In this document: piece by piece, positions 24,769 through 32,463 of the stretch | Layout of the letters: the number at the start of each line of letters is the position of its first letter | How positions within the stretch are numbered: position 1 is the stretch's first letter | Source: Actinoplanes sp. N902-109 | GTDB taxonomy: Bacteria > Actinomycetota > Actinomycetes > Mycobacteriales > Micromonosporaceae | Length of the DNA: 64,000 bases | Assembly: GCF_000389965.1 (NCBI RefSeq) | Contig: NC_021191.1 | Location: forward strand, 5,023,501-5,087,500 | Direction of reading: 5' to 3' | Translations under genes and position numbers: made by a program | Notes under the pieces: model-generated | The model's database searches: none | Told to the model about the DNA's origin: nothing | The model's input: the letters and a program-made list of their open reading frames with translations, nothing else

Positions 24769-25172
24769 CGGCGCCGGCGCCGGGCCGCCCGGACCCGGAT
24801 GATCCCGTACGCCGTGAGCAGCCCCGCACCCGCAACACCGGTGACCACGAGCTGGGTGCGCGGCAGCCGCCCGGCCAGCACCGGCAGGTCGCACGAGCCC
24901 ACACCGGCCGGGAGCACCAGCACCACCTCGCCCACCGCGGGCCAGTCGCCGGCGAAGGCGTCCCGGTCCACCCGGCACTGCCTGTCGCGGGCGGGGTCGG
25001 AGATCCTCAGCAGCACGGTCGAGGTGCCACCGGCGGTGTCGCGGGACAGCACCACGGCGTCGGTCATCTCCCGGCGGGACGCCTCGAGGTGGGGCTGCGA
25101 GCGCCCGGCGATGCCGGTGACCAGTGCCATCGTGGTCAGCAGGCCGGCCAGCACCAGCCCGAACACCTTCAC
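24720..25172 (-). CDS. DUF3592-like small membrane protein
   Basis: The 150-residue product starts at a GTG that overlaps the stop of the metallophosphatase (GTGA), so the two are translationally coupled. It has an N-terminal membrane helix (VFGLVLAGLLTTMALVTGI), an extracytoplasmic domain of about 75 residues with two cysteines (RQCRVD, GSCDLPV), a second helix (LVVTGVAGAGLLTAYGI) and a basic cytoplasmic tail. This layout matches DUF3592-type proteins, whose role is unknown. The tail overlaps the end of the AraC gene on the other strand. Confidence 0.72.
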   Translation of the reverse strand: MKVFGLVLAGLLTTMALVTGIAGRSQPHLEASRREMTDAVVLSRDTAGGTSTVLLRISDPARDRQCRVDRDAFAGDWPAVGEVVLVLPAGVGSCDLPVLAGRLPRTQLVVTGVAGAGLLTAYGIIRVRAARRRRRQDAALVAYLSRNVAR

Positions 25173-26005
25173 CGGGCGAGGTCGCCGAGCACCTTGTGCA
25201 TCAGCACGGGCGGGCCGCCGCGCTTGCCCCACTCGCGCGGGTAGCCCAGCGACACCTCCTGGAAGCGCACCCCGTCCTGCCAGGTGGTGCGCGGGATGTG
25301 CAGGTGGCCGTAGATCGCCGTGGTGGCCCGGAAGCGCAGGTGCCAGTCGGCGGTCAGCTCGGTGCCGCACCACTGGGCGAACTCGGGATACCACAGCACC
25401 TCGGTCGGGTGCCGGTGCAGCGGCCAGTGGCTGACCAGCACGGTCGGCAGCTGCGGGTCGATCGCGGCCAGGCGCTTCTCGGTCTCGGTGACGCGGGCCC
25501 GGCACCACGACTCGCGGTCCGGGTACGGGTCGGGGTGCAGCAGCTCCTCGTCGGTGCAGACGACACCCGTCTTGTACGCGTAGGCCAGCGACTCCTCCTT
25601 GGTCGCCGTGCCGGGCGCGCGGAACGTGTAGTCGTACAGCAGGAACAGCGGGGCCACGACGGCCGGGCCGCCCTCGCCGCGCCAGGTCAGGTAGTCGTCC
25701 TCGGGGGTACGCACGCCCAGCTCACGGCAGAGCGCCACGAGCCGTTCGTAGCGTCGCACGCCGCGCGCCTGCTCCGGGTCGCGGGCGTGCGTCCACAGCT
25801 CGTGGTTGCCGGGTGCCCAGACGACCTCGGCGAACCGGGCCTTGAGCAGCCGCAACGTCGTCTCGATCTGACCCAGCACCTCGCCGACGTCGCCGGCCAC
25901 GATCAGCCAGTCCGCCGGGTCGCGCGGCTGGATCTGATCGAGCAGCTTGCGGTTCTCCTCGTACGCGACGTGCAGATCGCTGACCGCCCACAGCGTGCCC
26001 GCCAC
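25169..26005 (-). CDS. Calcineurin-like metallophosphoesterase
   Basis: The 278-residue product starts at GTG 26005 with GGGAGG 6 bases upstream; the frame is open further but without signal. All metal motifs are present: SDLHVAYEENR (Asp10, His12), VAGDVGE, APGNHELW, SHWPLHRHP and GHLHIPRT. This set defines a two-metal phosphoesterase. Members include phosphodiesterases, lipid and nucleotide phosphatases; the long insert between GNHE and SHW, with several aromatic residues, may set the substrate. It overlaps the next gene by four bases. A perfect 16-bp palindrome lies about 140 bases upstream and may control the pair. Confidence 0.92.
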   Translation of the reverse strand: MAGTLWAVSDLHVAYEENRKLLDQIQPRDPADWLIVAGDVGEVLGQIETTLRLLKARFAEVVWAPGNHELWTHARDPEQARGVRRYERLVALCRELGVRTPEDDYLTWRGEGGPAVVAPLFLLYDYTFRAPGTATKEESLAYAYKTGVVCTDEELLHPDPYPDRESWCRARVTETEKRLAAIDPQLPTVLVSHWPLHRHPTEVLWYPEFAQWCGTELTADWHLRFRATTAIYGHLHIPRTTWQDGVRFQEVSLGYPREWGKRGGPPVLMHKVLGDLAR

Positions 26006-26368
26006 CGGCGCCTCCCTCGTTGCATTGCCGAGAGCCGATCTTGCCAGGTTTGCGACCGGCGCGCCCACGCGGCTCCGCCGGGCGGGGTTGCGCAGTCGGA
26101 CATCCGGCACTGTCACCGCTTCGTAACCTACGGCGGCGTGACCGAAAACGCATATGCGTTTGCAGCGTTGCAAGCGAGGTGAAGTCGTACAGTCCAACTC
26201 GGACAGAGGATTCTCCCTGGCCGCGGGCGCCCATCCCGGACGGCAAGATCCTCTTCATCTGCGCCGGTCTATGGCACTGACCGAAAAGAATCTTGGCTCG
26301 CGCTGTCACGCCGGAGGGCTCACCGGGACCTAACTAGGTGGGAGTTCAGCGGCGAACGGAGGCGATCG
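26006..26368. other. Divergent intergenic region
   Basis: This 363-base gap separates the metallophosphatase from the sigma factor gene. It holds a perfect 16-bp palindrome at 26146-26161 and a smaller one, ACCTAACTAGGT, at 26328-26339, 30 bases before the sigma factor start. I see no further gene. Confidence 0.6.
26146..26161. promoter_or_regulatory. 16-bp perfect palindrome, possible operator
   Basis: AAACGCATATGCGTTT is perfectly symmetric and strikingly AT-rich for this genome. LacI- and GntR-type regulators bind sites of this kind. The regulator is not identifiable from the neighbours. Confidence 0.55.
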
Positions 26369-27064
26369 GTGGTCGACGCGCATGACGCGCACGACGTGGA
26401 TTCGGACACGGCGGGACCACCGCGACCCGGCGAGCCCATCGTGGACCCGCCGCCCACGGTACTGCCCCCGGTCATCGTGGACCCGCCGCCCGCGGCAGAG
26501 ATCGAGGACTTCTTCCGGCGCTACTGGGCCGGGCTGGTGCGCAACCTGATGCGGGAGGGCGCCAACCGCTGGGAGGCCCAGGACGCCGTCTCCGAGGCCA
26601 TCCGCGAGGCGCTGCGCCGCTGGCGGGACCTCACCCACCCGGTGGCCTGGGTCCGCACGGCAGCCCGCTCGCACTGGCTCAAGCAGCGCAAGGCCAGCGG
26701 GCTGAACGACGTCGAGGTGCTGGTGCCCGATGTCGCCGAGCTCAGCGAGGGCCGGGCCGACGACCCCGAGCTGCAGGCGTACGAGGTCGAGGAGTGGTTC
26801 TCCGGGGTGCTGGCGCAGCTGCCGCCGGCCCGTCGCGAGGCGCTGGAGCTGTCCGCGCAGGGCCTGACCCCCTCGGAGATCGCCGCCCAGGTCGGCAAGA
26901 CACCCGAGGCCGTCCGCACCGCCCTCAAGCTGGGCCGCAAGCAGGCCGTGGCGCTGTGGCGGGCGATCCCGGAGCAGCGCGGCCCGCGACCGTCCGCATC
27001 GGTCGAGCCGCCGTCCGGGCCCGGGCCCGCCGGTGGCGACCCGGGGAAGGAGTCCGATGGCTGA
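26369..27064 (+). CDS. ECF-type RNA polymerase sigma factor
   Basis: The 231-residue product starts at a GTG with GGAGG 6 bases upstream. After a Pro-rich N-terminus of about 45 residues comes region 2 (FFRRYWAGLVRNLMREGANR, then WEAQDAVSEAIREALRRW, and HPVAWVRTAARSHWLKQR). Region 4 is at about 155-205 (QLPPARREALELSAQGLTP, then SEIAAQVGKTPEAVRTAL). A Pro/Gly tail ends the protein. No anti-sigma factor is adjacent; instead the gene overlaps by 8 bases a degenerate GGDEF-EAL protein, which may be its partner. The Pro-rich N-terminus is unusual for an ECF sigma factor. Confidence 0.87.
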   Translation: MVDAHDAHDVDSDTAGPPRPGEPIVDPPPTVLPPVIVDPPPAAEIEDFFRRYWAGLVRNLMREGANRWEAQDAVSEAIREALRRWRDLTHPVAWVRTAARSHWLKQRKASGLNDVEVLVPDVAELSEGRADDPELQAYEVEEWFSGVLAQLPPARREALELSAQGLTPSEIAAQVGKTPEAVRTALKLGRKQAVALWRAIPEQRGPRPSASVEPPSGPGPAGGDPGKESDG

Positions 27065-29075
27065 GCGCGAGGAGCACGACCCGGACCTGACCCACGAGAT
27101 GATGATCGCCGCGCTCAACCGGATCCTCGGCGAGTGCGGCTACCCGCCGGTCAGCGCGGAGGGGCCGGCCGCGGGCACGGCCGACCGGATGATCGCCGAC
27201 GCCCGCACCCGGGCCGACGGCATCATCGCCGCGGCCCGCCAGACCGCGGTGCAGTACACCGATGCCGCCCTCGACCAGGCCGCCCGCACGATGCTCAGCG
27301 CCCGGCGCACGGTGGCCGGCCCGCCGGTGCCGCGCGAACCCGGCGCCCAACCGGCCACGGACCACCCGGCCGGGCCGGTCGGCGCGGCCTGGCTCGCCGC
27401 CGTCACCGCCGCCGGGGTCTACCTGCCGCTGGCCGAGCCGGTCGCGGCCCGCACCCTCGACCTGTACGCGAGCAGCCTGCGCGACGCGGCGACCGGCGAC
27501 CCGCCCGACGTGGAGGCCGCCTACCGCATCGGCCTGGACGTGGTGGCGCTGGGCATCGGCCGGCCCGACGCCCTGCCGGCCACCCTGGGCATCGTGCTCG
27601 ACCACCTCGGCGACGGCGACGTGCTGGCACCCGCGGCCCGCCGGGTGGCCGGGGCGTTCGCGGCCGGGTTCGCCGCCGCGCTGCAGGCCCGCACGCTGGC
27701 CCAGCAGGAGTCGCTGCACCGGGCCACCCAGCGCGCCGCCCGCGAGTTCCAGATCGCCCTGCAGGACAGCGAGGCCCGCTACCGCCGGCTCGCGTACTAC
27801 GACCCGGTGACCGGGCTGGCGACCAAGGCCCGGCTGGTGCAGCGGCTGCGCCAGGCCGCCAACGGCGCAGACCCGCAGCGGCACACCGGGCTGTGCCTGA
27901 TCGAGATCGGCGGTTACCCGGCGGTCTGCGAACAGTTCGGCGCCGAGGCCGGTGACCACGTGCTCGGCGAGGTGGCCCGGCGGCTGCGGGTGGCCGCCGA
28001 GCACCCCGACTACCTGCCGGCCCGGCACGGCAGCCACACGTTCACGATGCTCGTGCACGACAGCGGTGGCCTGGTGCACCTGGCCGACCTTGCCGAGCAG
28101 CTCACCCGGACCCTCGCCGAGCCGGCCTCGCTGCCGGACACCGGGCTGACCGCGCCGCTGCAGGCGCACATCGGTGCGGTGGACGTGGCCGGCGACGACC
28201 TCGAACCGGCCCGGGTGCTGGTCGACGCGGAGATCGCGCTGCGCCAGGCCCGCGCCGGCACCAGCGGCTGGGCGGTGTACGACTCACGGCCGGCCGCCGG
28301 CCCGCGCGGCGGCACCAGCGTGAGCGGGCTGGTCACCGGGCCGCCCACCTACCAGCCGATCGTCCACCTGGGCTCGGGGCGGGTCGCCGGGCTGCACACC
28401 CGGATGGTCTGGCGTCACCCCCACCTGGGCACCCTCGACCTCACCCGGATCGGCCAGCTCACCGGCGACCGGGAGACCACCACCCGGCTGGCCGGCACCC
28501 TGCTGCAGCAGGCGGGCCGTCAGGCGATGCAGTGGGACGGCGGCCCGGGCGGCCCGTTCGTCGGCGTCGACATCCCGCTCTCCCAGATCGGCTATCCCGA
28601 CAGCGCCGAGCTGGTCCGCGAGGCGCTGGCCGCCAGCGGGCTGCCGCCGGCCCGGCTGCACCTGCACCTGTCCGGCCTGGACGCGGTGCCCGCCGGGAAG
28701 CACAGCCTCACCGTGCTGGCCGCGGTGGCCGAACTGGGGGTGCGCATCGAGCTCGACGACTTCGGCACTGGGTTCACCTCGCTGGCCTACCTGCGCGACC
28801 TGCCGGTGCACGGCCTGCGCACCCCGGCCGGGCTGCTGCAGAGCACGGCCGCCGGCAGCGACGCCGACCGGGCGCTGCTGGCCGGGCTGGCCCGCACCGC
28901 GCACGCCCTCGGGCTCACGCTCACCGTGCACGGCGTCGACGACGAGCTGCGCGCACAGGCGCTGGCCGGCAGCGGCTGCGACGGCGGTCAGGGGGTGTGC
29001 TTCGGTGCACCGGCCACCCCGCACCAGGTGCCCGCGTTGCTGCGCCGCCCCGGCAAGCTGCTGGCGGCCTCGTGA
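27057..29075 (+). CDS. Degenerate GGDEF-EAL protein coupled to a sigma factor
   Basis: The 672-residue cytoplasmic protein starts at ATG 27057, inside the sigma factor gene, with GGGGAAGGAG upstream. Residues 1-240 are a helical region without a known family. A GGDEF-like fold follows (YYDPVTGLATKARLVQRL), but the signature is GSHTF at 325-329. The EAL-like domain has LHT at 446-448 in place of EAL while LDDFGTGFTSLAYLRDL is kept. Both catalytic signatures are lost, so the protein cannot be expected to make or break c-di-GMP and more likely binds a nucleotide or a protein. Its coupling to an ECF sigma factor suggests that it controls, or is controlled by, that factor. No membrane segment is seen. 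Confidence 0.88.
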   Translation: MAEREEHDPDLTHEMMIAALNRILGECGYPPVSAEGPAAGTADRMIADARTRADGIIAAARQTAVQYTDAALDQAARTMLSARRTVAGPPVPREPGAQPATDHPAGPVGAAWLAAVTAAGVYLPLAEPVAARTLDLYASSLRDAATGDPPDVEAAYRIGLDVVALGIGRPDALPATLGIVLDHLGDGDVLAPAARRVAGAFAAGFAAALQARTLAQQESLHRATQRAAREFQIALQDSEARYRRLAYYDPVTGLATKARLVQRLRQAANGADPQRHTGLCLIEIGGYPAVCEQFGAEAGDHVLGEVARRLRVAAEHPDYLPARHGSHTFTMLVHDSGGLVHLADLAEQLTRTLAEPASLPDTGLTAPLQAHIGAVDVAGDDLEPARVLVDAEIALRQARAGTSGWAVYDSRPAAGPRGGTSVSGLVTGPPTYQPIVHLGSGRVAGLHTRMVWRHPHLGTLDLTRIGQLTGDRETTTRLAGTLLQQAGRQAMQWDGGPGGPFVGVDIPLSQIGYPDSAELVREALAASGLPPARLHLHLSGLDAVPAGKHSLTVLAAVAELGVRIELDDFGTGFTSLAYLRDLPVHGLRTPAGLLQSTAAGSDADRALLAGLARTAHALGLTLTVHGVDDELRAQALAGSGCDGGQGVCFGAPATPHQVPALLRRPGKLLAAS

Positions 29076-29083
29076 GGGAGCCG

Positions 29084-29111
29084 TTGCCTGATCTCCACAA
29101 TGGAGTAGGGT
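29084..29111 (+). promoter_or_regulatory. Promoter of the DUF574 methyltransferase gene, leaderless
   Basis: TTGCCT (29084-29089) and TAGGGT (29106-29111) are 16 bases apart. The predicted start falls at about 29118-29120, the A of the ATG. This promoter lies after the stop of the GGDEF-EAL gene, giving the methyltransferase its own transcript. Confidence 0.6.
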
Positions 29112-29119
29112 TCCTCGGC

Positions 29120-29929
29120 ATGGCGAGCGGGGACACCGAGTATTCCAGCCGGCCCAGCAGTGCCCGCATCTACGACGCACTGCTCGGCGGCAACCACAAC
29201 TTCGCCGCCGACCGCGAGGCGGCCCAGCACCTGCTGACCGCGATCCCGCTGGCCGGCGAGATGGCCCGGGCCAACCGCGCCTTCCTCAACCGCGCCGTGC
29301 AGTACATGCTCGACCGCGGCGTGCGGCAGTTCCTCGACATCGGCAGCGGCATCCCGACCGTCGGCAACGTGCACGAGATCGCCCAGCGGCGCGTCCCGGA
29401 CGCCCGGGTGGTCTACGTCGACATCGACCCGGTCGCGGTGGCGCACAGCAACGACATCCTCAAGGACAACCCCTGGGCCGCCGCCATCCAGGCCGACCTG
29501 CGTTTCCCGGAAGCCGTGCTGGAACACCCGTCGGTGCGCCGGCTGATCGACCCGGAGCAGCCGATCGGGCTGCTGCTGGTGGCGATGCTGCACTTCGTGC
29601 CCGACGACGGCGCCTACGAGGCGGTCGGCGCGCTGCGCTCGATCCTGCCCCGCGGGTCGTACGTGGTGATCTCGCACGGCGTCTCCGACACCCCGGCGGA
29701 CGCGGCCCAGGAGCAGGTCACCGCGCTGTACCGGCGCACCGACGTGGCGGCGGCGCACGGCCGCACCCGGGACGGGATCATGCGCTTCTTCGGCGATGCC
29801 GAGCTGGTGCCGCCCGGCCTGGTGTGGGTGCACGAGTGGCCGGACGGCGGCGACGGCGAACCGCATGGCACGGCCGTGATCGCCGGGGTGGCCCGGGTCA
29901 CTGGGAGCGCGCCGCCAGCAGCTCCCTGA
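29120..29929 (+). CDS. DUF574-family SAM-dependent methyltransferase
   Basis: The 269-residue product contains SSARIYDALLGGNHNFAADR, the N-terminal signature of the actinobacterial DUF574 (Methyltransf_19) family, and motif I FLDIGSGIPTVGNVHEIAQ, followed by VVYVDIDPVAVAHS. These proteins bind SAM; their substrates are mostly unknown and many copies occur in Actinoplanes and Streptomyces. The ATG at 29120 is preferred over a GTG at 29072 that overlaps the previous stop, because a promoter with 16-base spacing predicts transcription from that ATG. The 3' end overlaps the convergent luciferase-like gene by 32 bases. Confidence 0.9.
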   Translation: MASGDTEYSSRPSSARIYDALLGGNHNFAADREAAQHLLTAIPLAGEMARANRAFLNRAVQYMLDRGVRQFLDIGSGIPTVGNVHEIAQRRVPDARVVYVDIDPVAVAHSNDILKDNPWAAAIQADLRFPEAVLEHPSVRRLIDPEQPIGLLLVAMLHFVPDDGAYEAVGALRSILPRGSYVVISHGVSDTPADAAQEQVTALYRRTDVAAAHGRTRDGIMRFFGDAELVPPGLVWVHEWPDGGDGEPHGTAVIAGVARVTGSAPPAAP

Positions 29930-30938
29930 CCCGCGGGATCACCTCGGTGCCGTACAGGTGGATCGCGGTCATCAGATCCTCGTGCGGAAGCGTGCCGGCC
30001 GAGTACTTGAGGTCGAACCGCTGGATGCCCAGGGCGGTCACGGTGCGTGCGATCTTCGCCGCGACCGTCTCGGGCGAGCCGACGTGCCACGCGCCCTCGG
30101 CGATGTCGGCCTCGAAGCGGTCGCGGGTGAGCGGCGGCCAGCCCCGCTCGGCCCCGATCCGGGTGATCGACTTCTGCGCGTGCGGCCACAGCGTCTCGAC
30201 CGCCTCCTCGTCGCTCGCCGCGACAAACCCCGGCGCGTGCACCGCCACCGGCAATCTCTCGCGGTCGAACTGCGCCAAGGCGCGGTGATACAGATCCACG
30301 TACGGGGCGAAGCGCGCCGGGTCACCACCGATGATGGCCAGCACCAGCGGGAAGCCGTACTGGGCGGCCCGCACCACCGACTCCGGGCTGCCGCCCACGC
30401 CGATCCAGGTGGGGATCCGCCCGGCCTCGGTCTTCGGGTACACCTCCTGACCGTTCAGCGCCGGGCGCACCGAGCCGGACCAGGTCACCGGCTTCTCGGT
30501 GAGCAGTTGCGCCATCAGGTCGGCCTTCTCGGCGAACAACCGCTCGTAGTCCGCCAGGTCGAAGCCGAACAGCGGGAACGACTCGGTGAACGACCCGCGG
30601 CCCAGGGTGATCTCGGCCCGCCCGTTCGACACCGCGGCCAGCGTCGCGAACCGCTCGAAGACCCGCACCGGGTCATCCGAGCTGAGCACGGTCACCGCGG
30701 TGCCCAGCTTGATCCGCCGGGTGCGCGCGGCGACCGCGGCCAGCACCACCTCGGGCGACGACACCGCGTAGTCGTCGCGGTGGTGCTCACCCAGACCGAA
30801 CACGTCCACGCCCACCTCGTCGGCCAGTACTGCCTGCTCGACGACGTTGCGGATCACCTGACCGTAGGGCAGAGGATTGCCGTCAGTGCCCACGGTGACA
30901 TCACCGAAAGTATCGAGACCGAATTCCACGGAGACCAT
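29898..30938 (-). CDS. LLM-class flavin-dependent oxidoreductase
   Basis: This 346-residue TIM-barrel protein of the bacterial luciferase family contains FGLGEHHRDDYAVSSPEVVL, IKLGTAVTVLSSDDPVRVFE and the segment RAEITLGRGSFTESFPLFG, all standard for group 1 LLM enzymes. It uses FMNH2 (or F420H2 in some actinobacteria) to oxidise an unknown organic substrate; the N-terminus here does not settle which flavin is used. It is the only gene on its strand between the Ala-rich gene and the methyltransferase. Four 35-base tandem repeats lie upstream of it. Confidence 0.92.
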   Translation of the reverse strand: MVSVEFGLDTFGDVTVGTDGNPLPYGQVIRNVVEQAVLADEVGVDVFGLGEHHRDDYAVSSPEVVLAAVAARTRRIKLGTAVTVLSSDDPVRVFERFATLAAVSNGRAEITLGRGSFTESFPLFGFDLADYERLFAEKADLMAQLLTEKPVTWSGSVRPALNGQEVYPKTEAGRIPTWIGVGGSPESVVRAAQYGFPLVLAIIGGDPARFAPYVDLYHRALAQFDRERLPVAVHAPGFVAASDEEAVETLWPHAQKSITRIGAERGWPPLTRDRFEADIAEGAWHVGSPETVAAKIARTVTALGIQRFDLKYSAGTLPHEDLMTAIHLYGTEVIPRVRELLAARSQ

Positions 30939-31255
30939 CGGCCGATCTTAGAACCCTCAACTGACCAACGTGCCGATGATCCGGCCGGCGCGGTGCCCTC
31001 GGCCCCGTCCCGCAACCCACCGCCACCCTCTCCTCCCGGGCACGACGGCGCGGCGCGGCCGTTTCTCCGGACACGCGGAGGCGGGGGGCGCGGCCGTTCT
31101 CCCGGACGCGGGAAGGCGGGAGGCGCGGCCGTTCTCCCGGACGCGGGGAGGCGGGGGGCGCGGCCGTTCTCCCGGACGCGGCGAGGTGGCGCGACCTACG
31201 CCCGGAGCCGCGCCACCCGTCCCTGCTCCTGCGGGATCAGCCCGCGGGCGGCGGG
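30939..31255. other. Intergenic region with tandem repeats
   Basis: This stretch of 317 bases separates the Ala-rich gene and the luciferase-like gene, both on the minus strand. About 140 of them are the 35-base tandem repeats described next. I see no gene in the rest. Confidence 0.6.
31053..31192. repeat. 35-base tandem repeat, four copies
   Basis: Copies begin at 31053, 31088, 31123 and 31158, an exact 35-base period. Each carries GCGCGGCCGTTCTCCCGG (the first copy with small changes) and a GGCGGG-rich second half. There are no spacers between copies. Confidence 0.85.
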
Positions 31256-32266
31256 TCAGCCCTTCTTGTGCGCCGCACCCGCCGCGCCCGAGTCGTCGGC
31301 TGCCCCGGCGTCGTCGGCTGCCCCGGAGTCCTGCCCGGCACCGGCCTTGTCATCAGCGCCGGCCTCGTCACCGGCGTTGTCACCAGCACCAGCGTTGTCG
31401 GCGGCGCCAGCCTCGTCACCAGCACCGGCGTTGTCACCAGCGCCGGCGTTGTCACCGGCCGCGGCGGCAGCGGCTGCCTTCGCGTCGGCGAGGGTGAGGC
31501 AAGCGGTCAGCAGCCCCTCGCGAGCGGTGGTCACCGCCGCCTCGAGGTCGTCGCCCGCCGCCCCGGCGTCACCAGCACCGGCCGCACCAGCACCGGCGCC
31601 CTTGTCCGCGGCACCGCCCTGCTTGCCGGCCTTGTCAGCCGCGGCCGCCCGCATCTTCTTGGCGTACTTCTTGGCGATCGCCTTCTTGACCTTCTTCGAC
31701 AGCGGCTCGTGCTTGCCGGCCTTCCCAGCGGCACCCGCCTTGTCAGCGGCGCCGGCCTTGTCAGCGGCACCGGCCTTGTCACCCGCGTCGGCGGCGTCCC
31801 CGGCCCCAGCAGCATCGCCCGCGTCGGCGGCGTCCCCGGCCCCAGCAGCATCGCCCGCGTCGACGGCGTCCCCGGCCCCAGCCGCATCGCCCGCGCCGGC
31901 AGCGGCACCGGCGTCCTGGCCGGCGGCTTCGGCATCGGCCGCCGCCTGGTCGATGGCGAACTGGTCGCACGACGTCTCCAGCGCCGCTGCCGATGCCGCG
32001 GCCGCGTCCGCCGCACTCGCCGCATCTTCCGGCTGCAATTCCTGGCCGTCGCAGACAACCGCACCGGCGGTGATTTCCAGTGCCTCACAACCGGCGATGT
32101 CGAAGTTCTGACCCTCCACCACCACGATTTCCGCGGCCTTGGTCTGCTCCCCCGCGGAGGCCAGTTGCAGGCCGGTCACCCCGCCCGCCACCAGCACCGC
32201 GGCGAACAGCCCGGCGCCGATGGCCTTCCGATTGATCCCGGCACCCCGTCGCTGGCGCAGTCTCAT
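31256..32266 (-). CDS. Exported Ala/Gly/Asp-rich low-complexity protein
   Basis: The 336-residue product starts at ATG 32266 with AGGAG 6 bases upstream. A basic N-terminus and a membrane or signal helix (IGAGLFAAVLVAGGVTGLQLA) are followed by a short domain with two cysteines. The rest is dominated by repeats such as AGAGDAADAGD and AADKAG, interrupted by a Lys-rich patch (KKVKKAIAKKYAKKMR) and a short helical segment with one Cys (GLLTACLTLADAKA). Acidic (GD) and basic (DK, KK) blocks alternate. It is probably cell-surface or cell-wall material or a disordered spacer. No family is recognised. The frame is supported by codon bias and the clean start, but the repeats make the order of blocks uncertain. 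Confidence 0.7.
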   Translation of the reverse strand: MRLRQRRGAGINRKAIGAGLFAAVLVAGGVTGLQLASAGEQTKAAEIVVVEGQNFDIAGCEALEITAGAVVCDGQELQPEDAASAADAAAASAAALETSCDQFAIDQAAADAEAAGQDAGAAAGAGDAAGAGDAVDAGDAAGAGDAADAGDAAGAGDAADAGDKAGAADKAGAADKAGAAGKAGKHEPLSKKVKKAIAKKYAKKMRAAAADKAGKQGGAADKGAGAGAAGAGDAGAAGDDLEAAVTTAREGLLTACLTLADAKAAAAAAAGDNAGAGDNAGAGDEAGAADNAGAGDNAGDEAGADDKAGAGQDSGAADDAGAADDSGAAGAAHKKG

Positions 32267-32463
32267 CACCACTCCTGTCCGTCGACCTCAATGTCTGCGT
32301 ACGGGGGTCGGTACGAGTGCCGCCCCGTTTCCGGTTCACCGGGGACGCGCATTCGAGGGGTTCAATCTCGTACGGGTCAATTCGAATTTTGTTGCCGGGG
32401 TAACTCCGCACACAACACGGCCGCGCAGGGTTAGCCGGGGCCCGTCCGGGTGACAAGGGGACC

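Noticed and set aside
31053..31192. CRISPR-like array of 35-base units
   Set aside because: The copies are directly adjacent without spacers, there are only four and no cas gene is present. It is a plain tandem repeat.
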